A stretch of DNA of 64,000 bases from Streptomyces sp. Tu6071 (GTDB lineage Bacteria; Actinomycetota; Actinomycetes; Streptomycetales; Streptomycetaceae), in assembly GCF_000213055.1 (NCBI RefSeq), contig NZ_CM001166.1, positions 1-64,000 on the forward strand. Direction: 5' to 3'. The position numbers were made by a program, and so were the translations under genes. This document shows positions 52,870-60,958 of the stretch, piece after piece. Each line of letters begins with the position of its first letter. Positions within the stretch are counted from its first letter, which is position 1. The notes beneath the pieces are model-generated. The model saw only the letters and a list, made by a program, of their open reading frames with translations. It ran no database searches and was not told the DNA's origin.

Positions 52870-53890
52870 GCGGGCTTCCCTTTCCGGAAGGGATGGTGCG
52901 GGCGAGGGGGACGGCGGGGATCTTGCCGCGTGCGATGGGCGCCCACCGGTCGGGGTTTCGGCGGTACCACTCCGCAGTCTCGGCGAGCCCGTCCTCTAGG
53001 CGGCGCTTGGGCCGGTAGCCGAGCTGGTCGCGGGCCTTGGCCCAGTCGATCGAGTAGCGGATGTCGTTGGCCGGGCGGTCGGGGATGTAGGTGACGGCGT
53101 CCCACGTCGCGCCGCACACGGCGAGCAGGTATCCGGTCAGGTCCTTGCTCGACAGGTCGGCTCCGCCACCGAGGTTGTAGACCTCGCCGGGCTTACCGTC
53201 GCGCAGGACGGCCTCGATCCCGGCGCAGTTGTCCTCGACGTGCAGCCAGTTGCGCACATGCTGGCCCCGGTCGTGCAAGGTCACCGGCATCCCCCGCAGG
53301 AGCCGGGTGAGGAACAGGGGAATGATCTTCTCGGGGTACTGGTACGGCCCGTAGTTGTTGCTGCTGCGCGTCACACACACAGGGAGTCCGAGGGTCTGGT
53401 AGGCGCCGAGCGCTACCAGGTCACCGGCAGCCTTGGAGACGGCGTAGGGGACGGAGGGGCGGAGCGCCGCCTGCTCGGTGGCGCTCCCCTGGACGAGCGG
53501 GCCGTAGACCTCGTCGGTCGAGACGTGGACGAACTTGCCGATGGTGTGGCGGTGAGCGGCGTCTACGAGCACTTGCGTCCCGAGGGCGTTCGTGGACAGG
53601 AACTCTCTCGCCGCTCCGTAGGAGCGGCCGACGTGGGATTCCGCGGCGAAGTGCACGACGGCGGTGGGGCCGGACGCCATGACGTCGTTCACGAGGTCGG
53701 CGTCCTGCACATTGCCGTGGACGAAGCGCAGCTTGTCGGAGAAGAAGGCCGTGCCGAGGTTCTCGACATGACCGGCATAGGTGAGGGCGTCGAGCACGGT
53801 GACGCGGGCCACGTCTTCAGCCGTGATGAGCCTCTTCACGAAGTGCGAGCCGATGAAGCCGGCGCCGCCTGTGACGAGCACATGTTCCAT
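52862..53890 (-). CDS. rfbB: dTDP-glucose 4,6-dehydratase family enzyme
   Basis: 342-residue short-chain dehydratase. The NAD motif is GGAGFIGS (8-15), the catalytic trio STDEVYG (T125, D126, E127), and Y149 with K153 in SVPYAVSKAA. The typical RSSNNYGPYQYPEKIIPLFL follows. It converts dTDP-glucose to the 4-keto-6-deoxy sugar, or a UDP/GDP analogue. ATG 53890 has GGGAGG upstream. It is first in the operon with the ATP-grasp and aminotransferase genes. Confidence 0.9.
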   Translation of the reverse strand: MEHVLVTGGAGFIGSHFVKRLITAEDVARVTVLDALTYAGHVENLGTAFFSDKLRFVHGNVQDADLVNDVMASGPTAVVHFAAESHVGRSYGAAREFLSTNALGTQVLVDAAHRHTIGKFVHVSTDEVYGPLVQGSATEQAALRPSVPYAVSKAAGDLVALGAYQTLGLPVCVTRSSNNYGPYQYPEKIIPLFLTRLLRGMPVTLHDRGQHVRNWLHVEDNCAGIEAVLRDGKPGEVYNLGGGADLSSKDLTGYLLAVCGATWDAVTYIPDRPANDIRYSIDWAKARDQLGYRPKRRLEDGLAETAEWYRRNPDRWAPIARGKIPAVPLARTIPSGKGSPHA

Positions 53891-54084
53891 GGGTGCCTCC
53901 CGGAAGGGAACGGGCCCCGGGGCCGGAGGGTGGTCCCGGGATGCCAGGGAACACGCGGGATGAAACGAACTGCCCCTCACGCGAGGGGGCTCACACATCA
54001 CAGGCAGAGGCAGCTCTGTGAGCGGCCAGAGCATGTCTTCGCGGCGTACGCTCACAGCCGGGCATCCCGTAGCGAGGGGGCACT

Positions 54085-55476
54085 GTGGCGCGATGGAGTG
54101 ACCGCGACTGGTATCCGAACGCCGATCTGGGGCGGATACTGGACTCATCCGGGATGAGTCACGACGCGCTCGCGCTGCGCGTCAACGAACTCACCTGGCA
54201 TGCCGGAATTCGCACGCAGTACACCAATACGAGTGTTTCCAACTGGGTGAAACGCGGCATGCTCCCCCGCCCTCCGACACCCGACTGCATCGCCGCTGCG
54301 CTGGGCGAACACCTGGGCCGACCGGTCCACGTCACCGACATCGGCATGAGCGAACCGCGCGGCACGATTCCCGACATAGGGTTGGATTTCCCGCGTGAGA
54401 CCGCCGACGCCGTACACGGCGTCCTCGCCTTCTGGAGACACGTGGACCGCAGAGCATTCCTGAACCGCAGTTTCGCCATCGGCGCCTTCGCCGTCCCGGT
54501 CACCCGGTGGCTCGCCGTCCCCGCCGACGCCGCGAGCAGTCACCACGATGCTGGAGGCCAGCGCGTGGGGCGCGAGGATATCGCCCACTTGTGGACCGCC
54601 GTCGAGGAGGCCCGCGTGGCGGACTCCCAGTTCGGCGGAGGGAACTGGAAGGCGTCCTCCACAGCCGCATGCCTGCGCGAGTACGCCACCCCCCTGCTGA
54701 AGGGCACCTACACCGAGGAGACCGGCAAAGCCCTCTTCGGGGTCACCGCCGAACTGACCCGGCAGATCGGCTGGTCCGCCTTCGACGCCGGGCACCAGGG
54801 CGCCGCCCAGCGGCACTTCATCCAGGCCCTGCGCCTGGCGCGCGCCGCCGCGGACGTCCAGGCCGGCGCCTACATCCTCACGACCATGTCCCTGGCCGCC
54901 TTCCTGCGCGGCCACCCGACCGAAGCCGTCGACATGGCCGAGGGAGCCTACGAGCGCGCGAAAAACCTCCCGAACGCCGAGAAGGTCCTCTCGTTCGCGA
55001 AACTCGCACAGGCTCGAGCGCACGCCCGCGCCGGGCAAACACGCGAGGCGACCACCGCACTCGCCCTGTCAGAAAACCTCCTCGACCGGACTCGCACGGA
55101 GACGGCTCCGGCGTGGATGGCCTACTACACCCGCGAGCGCCTGGCCACCGACGCCACCGAGATCTACCGCGACCTGGGCCGCACACACGACGCGCTCACC
55201 TGGAGCCAGCAGGCCGACACCATGCCAGCCCAGCGCTACACCCGCGCGGTCGGCATCCGGCTCGCGGTGGAAGCATCCGCGCACCTGCACAACAACGACC
55301 TGGAACAGGGCCTGGCCGTGGCCGACCACTCAGTGCAGCTCCTGTCAAAAGTCCGTTCCGCTCGCGCCCACGGGTACGTCCACAGCCTCACGACCATGCT
55401 GGCGACCCGACAGCGCGACAAGCGCGTCACCGCCTTCATCGAACACGCTCGCCGGAACCTGCCTGCCCCAAGCTAG
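54085..55476 (+). CDS. HTH-TPR transcriptional regulator (NsdA-like)
   Basis: 463 residues from GTG 54085. The N-terminus (LGRILDSSGMSHDALALRVN, then TSVSNWVKRGMLPRPP) is a helix-turn-helix of the Cro/C1 type, followed by a hydrophobic link (FAIGAFAVPVTRWLAVPADA) and a C-terminal helical TPR array of about 250 residues (GHQGAAQRHFIQALRLARAA). Streptomyces NsdA and relatives have this arrangement and repress antibiotic production. It is divergent from the sugar operon across a 194-bp gap and could control it (inference). Downstream is the CRISPR array. Confidence 0.8.
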   Translation: MARWSDRDWYPNADLGRILDSSGMSHDALALRVNELTWHAGIRTQYTNTSVSNWVKRGMLPRPPTPDCIAAALGEHLGRPVHVTDIGMSEPRGTIPDIGLDFPRETADAVHGVLAFWRHVDRRAFLNRSFAIGAFAVPVTRWLAVPADAASSHHDAGGQRVGREDIAHLWTAVEEARVADSQFGGGNWKASSTAACLREYATPLLKGTYTEETGKALFGVTAELTRQIGWSAFDAGHQGAAQRHFIQALRLARAAADVQAGAYILTTMSLAAFLRGHPTEAVDMAEGAYERAKNLPNAEKVLSFAKLAQARAHARAGQTREATTALALSENLLDRTRTETAPAWMAYYTRERLATDATEIYRDLGRTHDALTWSQQADTMPAQRYTRAVGIRLAVEASAHLHNNDLEQGLAVADHSVQLLSKVRSARAHGYVHSLTTMLATRQRDKRVTAFIEHARRNLPAPS

Positions 55477-55523
55477 CGCTCTGACCGCAAAGGCGCCGGC
55501 CAGGGGCGGATGTCTTCCTCTGG

Positions 55524-55595
55524 AACCCGGCCGCCCTCTCCGAGGAGGCACTGCTCGGCCGGATCGCCGCCGACCCCGAAGTCGGGGCCTACCTC
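55524..55595 (+). pseudogene. Fragment of the 46864 gene abutting the CRISPR array
   Basis: 72 bp (AACCCGGCCGCCCTCTCCGA ...) match 47476-47547 with about three or four mismatches and stop exactly where the first CRISPR repeat begins at 55596. No other part of that gene is present here. It probably marks a recombination endpoint that truncated the leader-distal end of the array. Confidence 0.7.
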
Positions 55596-56108
55596 GGAGC
55601 ATCCCCGCGCGCGGGCTCGACGCGAAGATCAAGGTGAAGCTGGACGACCGGCCCGGAGCATCCCCGCGCGTGGGCTCGACTTCTTGGGTGACTCTACGCG
55701 TCAGCCCATCTGCGGAGCATCCCCGCGCGCGCGGGCTCGACGGTGCGTGGAGTTTCGATCTCACCCCGAACGCCGGAGCATCCCCGCGCGCGCGGGCTCG
55801 ACCCGCCGCTTCACCGGGCGGACGAGTCCCTCTCGGGAGCATCCCCGCGCGCGCGGGCTCGACCCGGAGCGTCCACGCCGTGTTCGTCGTGGTGGTGGAG
55901 CATCCCCGCGCGCGCGGGCTCGACACGGGCCAGATCGCCGCCCGCGTCGTCGCTCACGGAGCATCCCCGCGCGCGCGGGCTCGACCATAACGTGTGTTAA
56001 GCACTACGGCGGCTAGACGGAGCATCCCCGCGCGCGCGGGCTCGACCATCACCGTGACCAACGTCGCCACCGGCGAATCCGGAGCATCCCCGCGCGCGCG
56101 GGCTCGAC
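55596..56108 (-). CRISPR. Type I-E CRISPR array, 9 repeats, 8 spacers
   Basis: Repeats of 28 bp; on the transcribed minus strand they read GTCGAGCCCGCGCGCGCGGG ending GATGCTCC, the 8-nt crRNA handle. Seven are identical. The two at 55596 and 55655 have lost a GC pair (26 bp), and the second also has a base change, as expected at the leader-distal end. Spacers are 33 nt except one of 34 (56047-56080). The orientation is inferred from the repeat and from the AT-rich leader next to cas2. Protospacers were not identified by eye. Confidence 0.95.
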
Positions 56109-56152
56109 ACTTGTTGACCTGCAGTTCTACTGGCAGAAGTGGCCTTTTTTAT
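56109..56152 (-). promoter_or_regulatory. CRISPR leader
   Basis: 44 bp between the cas2 stop and the newest repeat. It is clearly AT-rich in an otherwise GC-rich window (a CCTTTTTTATTC tract and a GTTGACCTGC stretch). A promoter could also lie inside cas2. It is expected to carry the integration site signals. Confidence 0.6.
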
Positions 56153-56434
56153 TCAGTTGTTTTTGGGACGGGCGGAGAGAACAAGGCCGTCGAAGTCGAC
56201 CGGTTGCCAGCGGTTGCGGCCTGCGGTGCGGACTGCCCAACCCTGTTCGTTGCGGGCTGGTTCGACCAGGATTGCTTGGCCGTCGCCGATGCGGGCGGCG
56301 AGGAGTTCCCAGAGGCGGTCTCGGATGCGGCGGCTGGGATTGCCGACGAAGACGCCTGCGCTGGCTTCGATCATCCAGCGGGTTAGGTGGCCTCGTAGTC
56401 CGTCTGAGGCGGCGACGAGGATGATGATGGTCAT
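56153..56434 (-). CDS. cas2: Cas2e CRISPR integration protein
   Basis: 93 residues from ATG 56434 (MTIIILVAASDGLRGHLTRW, then VFVGNPSRRIRDRLWELLA). Short type I-E Cas2 with the ferredoxin fold. Partner of Cas1 in new spacer integration. It overlaps the cas1 stop by ATGA and lies directly beside the leader, the usual order in I-E loci. Confidence 0.93.
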   Translation of the reverse strand: MTIIILVAASDGLRGHLTRWMIEASAGVFVGNPSRRIRDRLWELLAARIGDGQAILVEPARNEQGWAVRTAGRNRWQPVDFDGLVLSARPKNN

Positions 56435-57447
56435 GAGGTGGGGCCGGTTTCGTCGAGATCGGGACCGATGACCGCGATGTGGTTGTCTCCTATTCCGTAG
56501 ACGGACAAATCTGCTGAGTCGGCGTAGTTGGTTCCCCCGGAAACTGCGCCGACCTGTTCGTCCCACAGGAGGTTGGCTTCGGAGTCCTCGAACTCGGCTC
56601 CTTCGGGCGTGAGGAGGTTTTTCACGTCGGTGACGATGCGCGTGAGGAGTTTGTCACGGGTAATGAGGTCGCGGAGGCCGAGTCGTGCGTCGCGTTCTTC
56701 GGTGAGTCCTTGGGCGGTGAGGTCGAAGGCGAGGGGGATGGTGTATTCGGCTTTGTAGAGGTCGGCGATGTCCAGGACGAAGGAGGTGGCTTTGCCGGTG
56801 TGGACGAAGCCGAGTCCTGGGCTGGCGCCGAGGCCGGTGATGACGGCGTGACAGATGCCGTAGAGGGCTGCGTTGGCGGCGGACAGGAGCCGGTTGAGGT
56901 CATCGCCGGCGGCGTGGGCGTCGCCGGCGACGTAGACGCGACCGTTCCAGGGCACTCCGGTGCGTTCCGCGTGGTGGTGGTACTGCTTGCGGACGCGTGT
57001 GCCTTCGCGCCCGCGGAGTTGTTGCATGGTCAGGGCCGATACATCTTCGCCGGGGAAGCGCATGCTGTACATGGCTCGCGCTACGGCCAGGCGCTCTTTG
57101 GGCCGGGTGACGAGCCATGCCTGGCGGTGCAGGAGGCCGGCGCCCCGGCTGGGGCCGAGGCCGGCAGCGTACATACGGACACCTTGTTCACCGACCCAGC
57201 AGACCGTGGTGCCGGAGTCGGCGAGCAGCCGGATGGCCGCGTGGGTGGTGCGGGTGCCGGGGCCGAGGAGCATGACGGCCACCATGGCGGCGGGGACACG
57301 GACGGTTTGTCGCTTATTGATGATGACGACGGCGTTCTCGTCGCGGTCGAGATGACTGCGTTCGACGTAGACGCTGGAGACGCGGTCGGTGAGACGGTGC
57401 AGGTCGTGGGGGTCGGCTTTCCACCAGATGTCGGCCACGGGCGTCAC
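56431..57447 (-). CDS. cas1: Cas1e CRISPR integrase
   Basis: 338 residues from GTG 57447, overlapping the cas6e stop (GTGA). Features of Cas1e: LHRQAWLVTRPKERLAVARA, the metal-site region AANAALYGICHAVITGLGAS PGLGFVHTG split here at residue 20, and LDIADLYKAEYTIPLAFD. It catalyses spacer integration with Cas2. The C-terminal 30 residues (YADSADLSVYGIGDNHIAVI) extend as in actinobacterial members. Confidence 0.95.
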   Translation of the reverse strand: MTPVADIWWKADPHDLHRLTDRVSSVYVERSHLDRDENAVVIINKRQTVRVPAAMVAVMLLGPGTRTTHAAIRLLADSGTTVCWVGEQGVRMYAAGLGPSRGAGLLHRQAWLVTRPKERLAVARAMYSMRFPGEDVSALTMQQLRGREGTRVRKQYHHHAERTGVPWNGRVYVAGDAHAAGDDLNRLLSAANAALYGICHAVITGLGASPGLGFVHTGKATSFVLDIADLYKAEYTIPLAFDLTAQGLTEERDARLGLRDLITRDKLLTRIVTDVKNLLTPEGAEFEDSEANLLWDEQVGAVSGGTNYADSADLSVYGIGDNHIAVIGPDLDETGPTS

Positions 57448-58196
57448 GCCTTCGCGGGCACAGGGGCGAGGGTGAGGAGCCCGCAGCCGTACGCCTTGGA
57501 AGGGCCGATCCCGGCCAGCAGCCGCTGGGTGAGGAGGCTGGGGTCGGTGACGCGGAGTTTTCCCTCGAAGGTCACCATGTGCATGATTACCCGGTCTTCC
57601 TTGGAGGCGCGGGTCGGCTTGCCGAAGGAGTGGCGTCGGCGGGTGCTGATACGCACGTCGCGTGGTGGTTCGTCTTGGTCGTCGCGGGTGCCGTCCAGGT
57701 GGGAGGCGGCGGGGACGTCGAAGCCCCAGCGGGCTGTGCGGGTCAGGAACCAGCCGAGCTGCGAGGCGGCGGTGCGGTGGCCGAGGCGGAAGCTGCGTCG
57801 TGTGCCGCCGTCGAGGCGTTCTTGCTGGCGCTCGGTGGGCTTGTCGGGGCGGTTGGTGTTCTGGACGGGGTTGGCGGTCAGGCGGAAGGCGAACTCCCGG
57901 CCCTGCGCCAGCTGTCCGAGCAGGGGCGCGTAGTCCCGTACCGCGTAGTGCTCGCCGTCCGCGCCGGGCCACCCGGCCTGTTCGACGAGGTGGGTCCAGT
58001 CGGGTTTTCCGGCGGTGAGAACGAACAGCTCGGGGCGGTGGGGGTTGTCCGCGTCCAGGCGCCACAGGGTGCGGGACTCGTTCGGGAGGGTCGGGACGCC
58101 GCCTTGGACCTGGGCGTGCAGGGCGCGGGGGCTGGCGAGGAGGGTGCGGCTCGCGGTGCGCAGAGGGTTGATGCGGATGCGGGAGAGGTAGGGCAT
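57444..58196 (-). CDS. cas6e: Cas6e crRNA endonuclease
   Basis: 250 residues. N-terminal LSRIRINPLRTASRTLLASP with the conserved His-containing stretch ALHAQVQGG, and the C-terminal glycine-rich GIGPSKAYGCGLLTLAP, are diagnostic of Cas6e/CasE. It cuts the CRISPR transcript at the base of the repeat hairpin and remains bound in Cascade. It lies 6 nt after cas5e. Confidence 0.95.
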   Translation of the reverse strand: MPYLSRIRINPLRTASRTLLASPRALHAQVQGGVPTLPNESRTLWRLDADNPHRPELFVLTAGKPDWTHLVEQAGWPGADGEHYAVRDYAPLLGQLAQGREFAFRLTANPVQNTNRPDKPTERQQERLDGGTRRSFRLGHRTAASQLGWFLTRTARWGFDVPAASHLDGTRDDQDEPPRDVRISTRRRHSFGKPTRASKEDRVIMHMVTFEGKLRVTDPSLLTQRLLAGIGPSKAYGCGLLTLAPVPAKA

Positions 58197-58202
58197 GTCG
58201 GA

Positions 58203-59000
58203 TCACCAGCCCAGGAGGGCGAAGGGGTCGTGGCCGCCGGTGGATGGCGGCTGGTCGGGGTGGGGTGTGAGGCCGGTGGGGGCGGCGGCGTAGGTGTGCC
58301 GGACGCGGCGGCTGGTGTAGGCCCTGCTGGTAGGCGCGAAGGACAGGGGCAGGTCCTCGCGCGTGTCGTCGCCGGCCGGGTCGTCGAGGGTGAGGGGCAG
58401 GTCGACGTGGGCGGCGTTGCCGTTGCGGCGTCCCCACCGCTTCCGGACGGCATCGGTGACGTGCCAGGGTTCCGCGCGCAGTACCTCCTCCAGCGGTCCG
58501 GTGCGCTGCCCCAGGACGAGCGGCTGCGCGGGGACGCACGAGCGGCGGCCGAGAGCGAGCGGGAAGGCCGGGTGGCGTACCGCGTTTTCGAGGGTGGTGA
58601 TGAAGTGCGCCGGGCCCTCGATCGCGGCGAGGAAGACAGCGTCCTGGAGGTAGAAGCGCTGGGTGATGTGGGTGTACTTGGCGGGGCCGGTGAGTCTCTG
58701 GGTGCCCTTGGCGTTCACCGCGGCGGCCAGGAGCGGGCGGCCGCGGTAGTCGCTGACGGTGTGGTAGTCCCGCAACAGGCTGCCGGCCTGGTCGACCCGG
58801 ATACCCAGGCCGAGTCCGGCCAGGTCGTCGATGGCGGCGTGCCGCGGGCGCCCGGCGGCCGCGGCCAGCAGCCCGACGATCCCGGACTTGGTGGGTTCGG
58901 GACGGGTCTCCCGCCGGTTGAAGGCGCTGCGGTCGCCCCACGCCTGGAGGGGCCCGGCAAGCCGGAGCAGGAGAACCGTGGTGGGACCGGTCGCGGTCAT
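58203..59000 (-). CDS. cas5e: Cas5e Cascade subunit
   Basis: 265 residues from ATG 59000 (ATGA overlap with cas7e). TVLLLRLAGPLQAWGDRSAF is the canonical Cas5e start and TRPEPTKSGIVGLLAAAAGR follows. It binds the 5' handle of the crRNA. The C-terminus (PPSTGGHDPFALLGW) is disordered. Confidence 0.95.
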   Translation of the reverse strand: MTATGPTTVLLLRLAGPLQAWGDRSAFNRRETRPEPTKSGIVGLLAAAAGRPRHAAIDDLAGLGLGIRVDQAGSLLRDYHTVSDYRGRPLLAAAVNAKGTQRLTGPAKYTHITQRFYLQDAVFLAAIEGPAHFITTLENAVRHPAFPLALGRRSCVPAQPLVLGQRTGPLEEVLRAEPWHVTDAVRKRWGRRNGNAAHVDLPLTLDDPAGDDTREDLPLSFAPTSRAYTSRRVRHTYAAAPTGLTPHPDQPPSTGGHDPFALLGW

Positions 59001-60151
59001 CCCTGGGCCTCCAGGACGGCGCTGACGCACGCGCGCAGGCCCGAGCGCAGCTCGTCGAAGGGGACCGAGGTGCCGAAGGCTTCGGTGAGCGCCTCCACGG
59101 TCTCCGTCGCGCCCGGCTTGCCGGAGGCGAAGGTGTGGGTCGCCGCCGCGTGCACTGGGACGTCGCCCCACGCGCTGCGGGCCGCCGCGTACTCGTGGGC
59201 CAGGCTGCGTACCGACGCGGCTTGGATGCCGGCTTCCGACACGACGGGTTCCTCGAAGGCGGTGACGAGGTTGACGGGCTGGTCCTCGCGGACCACGACG
59301 GCGACGAGGCTGGGCCGGGTGCGGTGGGCGAAGGAGTTCTGGTAGCCGGTGGGCACGGAGCGGGCGAAGCTGTCGACGAAGCGGTCCAGGGCATCGAGGG
59401 CCGCTTCGGTGTCACCGCCCAAATTGTCGGCGAGCTGGGCGAAACCCACCGTGGCATACCGGTACAGCGTCGCGGAGTTGAAGGCGATGGTGCCGATCAT
59501 CCCGGCGCCGGTCTCCTCCTTCTCGGTCTTGTCGTCGACGGCGGTGAAGTAGTCGAACTCCAGCTGTGTCTCGTGCGTCGACAGCGCGTGCGCCACCTGC
59601 ACGGCGGCGTCGACATTGAGCTTGGGGATGTCGGCGACCATGCGGCCGAACAGCGCCACACCGACCGGGTGTCCGGTGCTGAAGGCGTCGGCGACGGGCA
59701 AGTCCTTGAGCTCTGCGGCGAGTTTCTCGTCATCCAGCGCGGCCAGGTCGTGGGCCTGCCCGCTGACGAGAGCGGCGACCGTGTCGAGCTGGGCGTTGCC
59801 GTAGAAAAGCAGGTAGGCGGTGTCGCTGGCCTTCTTCCCCTGGCTCAGGTTGAGCCGGGTCAACAACGCGCCGGCGAGCCGGTCGGCCTTGTCACGCTCC
59901 AGCTTCGTGTCACGCACGATCCGCTTGGCGAGTTCGCTGGTCAGGCGCCTGGTGCGGGTCGCGCGGTCCGGCTCGGGCACCGTGGTGTCGAAGTGCTTGC
60001 GCGTCGCCCGCTTCCACGCCTGGGAGGAGACGCGCGAGCGCCGTGCGCCACCGTAGACGGCCTCTTTCGGGTTCCCCTGGTCGTCACGGTTCACGTTGGC
60101 GGGCGGGACCGTCTGGACGATGTGCACGTCGATGAAAAGGCGCTGTGGCAT
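58997..60151 (-). CDS. cas7e: Cas7e Cascade backbone subunit
   Basis: 384 residues from ATG 60151: FIDVHIVQTVPPANVNRDDQ, GGARRSRVSSQAWKRATRKH and FARSVPTGYQNSFAHRTRPS are typical of CasC/Cas7e. Six copies would line the crRNA. The 118-bp gap upstream contains no gene. Confidence 0.95.
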   Translation of the reverse strand: MPQRLFIDVHIVQTVPPANVNRDDQGNPKEAVYGGARRSRVSSQAWKRATRKHFDTTVPEPDRATRTRRLTSELAKRIVRDTKLERDKADRLAGALLTRLNLSQGKKASDTAYLLFYGNAQLDTVAALVSGQAHDLAALDDEKLAAELKDLPVADAFSTGHPVGVALFGRMVADIPKLNVDAAVQVAHALSTHETQLEFDYFTAVDDKTEKEETGAGMIGTIAFNSATLYRYATVGFAQLADNLGGDTEAALDALDRFVDSFARSVPTGYQNSFAHRTRPSLVAVVVREDQPVNLVTAFEEPVVSEAGIQAASVRSLAHEYAAARSAWGDVPVHAAATHTFASGKPGATETVEALTEAFGTSVPFDELRSGLRACVSAVLEAQG

Positions 60152-60269
60152 GAGGTCGCTCCAGGGTGAGAGGTAAGTGCTTGTGTGCAAGGTGAGGGGA
60201 CGTGCGTCCGCTGGAAAAGAGGGGGCCGCTGTCGCGGTGCGGCCGTCGGGCGGCACCGCGGGCCCGCGC

Positions 60270-60863
60270 TCACGATTCCTTGGAGCGCTGGGTCCAGCCG
60301 TAGTAGTCCAGGCCCCAGCGCCGCCGCACTCGTGAGCGCGTTGCGGGGCGACTCCAGTCCTGGACGTCGAGGATCAGGCGGTCGTAGTCGAGCGGGCACT
60401 TGATGTCTTTGAGCTGGGTGACCAGCCCGCGCAGCCGGCTCTGCAGCGCCGTCAGGGACGTGGTGGAGAAGGTCTGCTGGAAACGCCGGTCGACCGCGTC
60501 CGCACTGGTCTTGTCGTGGCCGCGCAACACGAGCATCGCCCGGCCCAGCCCGACGCCGGGCTGGTGCATGGGACGGTCCTGGCTTTGCTGGTGCAGGCCG
60601 TACAGGGCGAGCGCGATGTGCTCGGCTTCCTGCTCGGCGGACATCTGCCCCTTGCGGGCGGCGAAGTCGTCGATGGGGCAGGTGTAGAAGGGGAACATCT
60701 CCAGCACGGTGCCGGCGGGACGGGTCAGGCCCCGGCGCAGCACGGCGAGGTCCTCGCCCGGCGGCCGCTTCGCGGCCGCGGTGCCTTTCGTGGTGCGCCA
60801 GGTGCCGTCCGCGGCGATGTGGCGGTGCCAGATCCTCTGCGCGGCAGAGCGCTGTTCGGTCAT
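60270..60863 (-). CDS. cse2: Cse2 (Cas11) small Cascade subunit
   Basis: 197 residues, helical and basic: LAVLRRGLTRPAGTVLEMFP and GLGRAMLVLRGHDKTSADAV match CasB/Cse2. Two copies stabilise target DNA in Cascade. It starts 95 bp after the cas8e stop. Confidence 0.92.
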   Translation of the reverse strand: MTEQRSAAQRIWHRHIAADGTWRTTKGTAAAKRPPGEDLAVLRRGLTRPAGTVLEMFPFYTCPIDDFAARKGQMSAEQEAEHIALALYGLHQQSQDRPMHQPGVGLGRAMLVLRGHDKTSADAVDRRFQQTFSTTSLTALQSRLRGLVTQLKDIKCPLDYDRLILDVQDWSRPATRSRVRRRWGLDYYGWTQRSKES

Positions 60864-60958
60864 AGCCGTGTCCAGACGTGAGCAGTGAAGTGACAGCGAA
60901 GGCCACGGGGGGCCTGCGGGAACGGGACCGGCAGTCCCGTGTGCTCGGGCGGCGGCGC

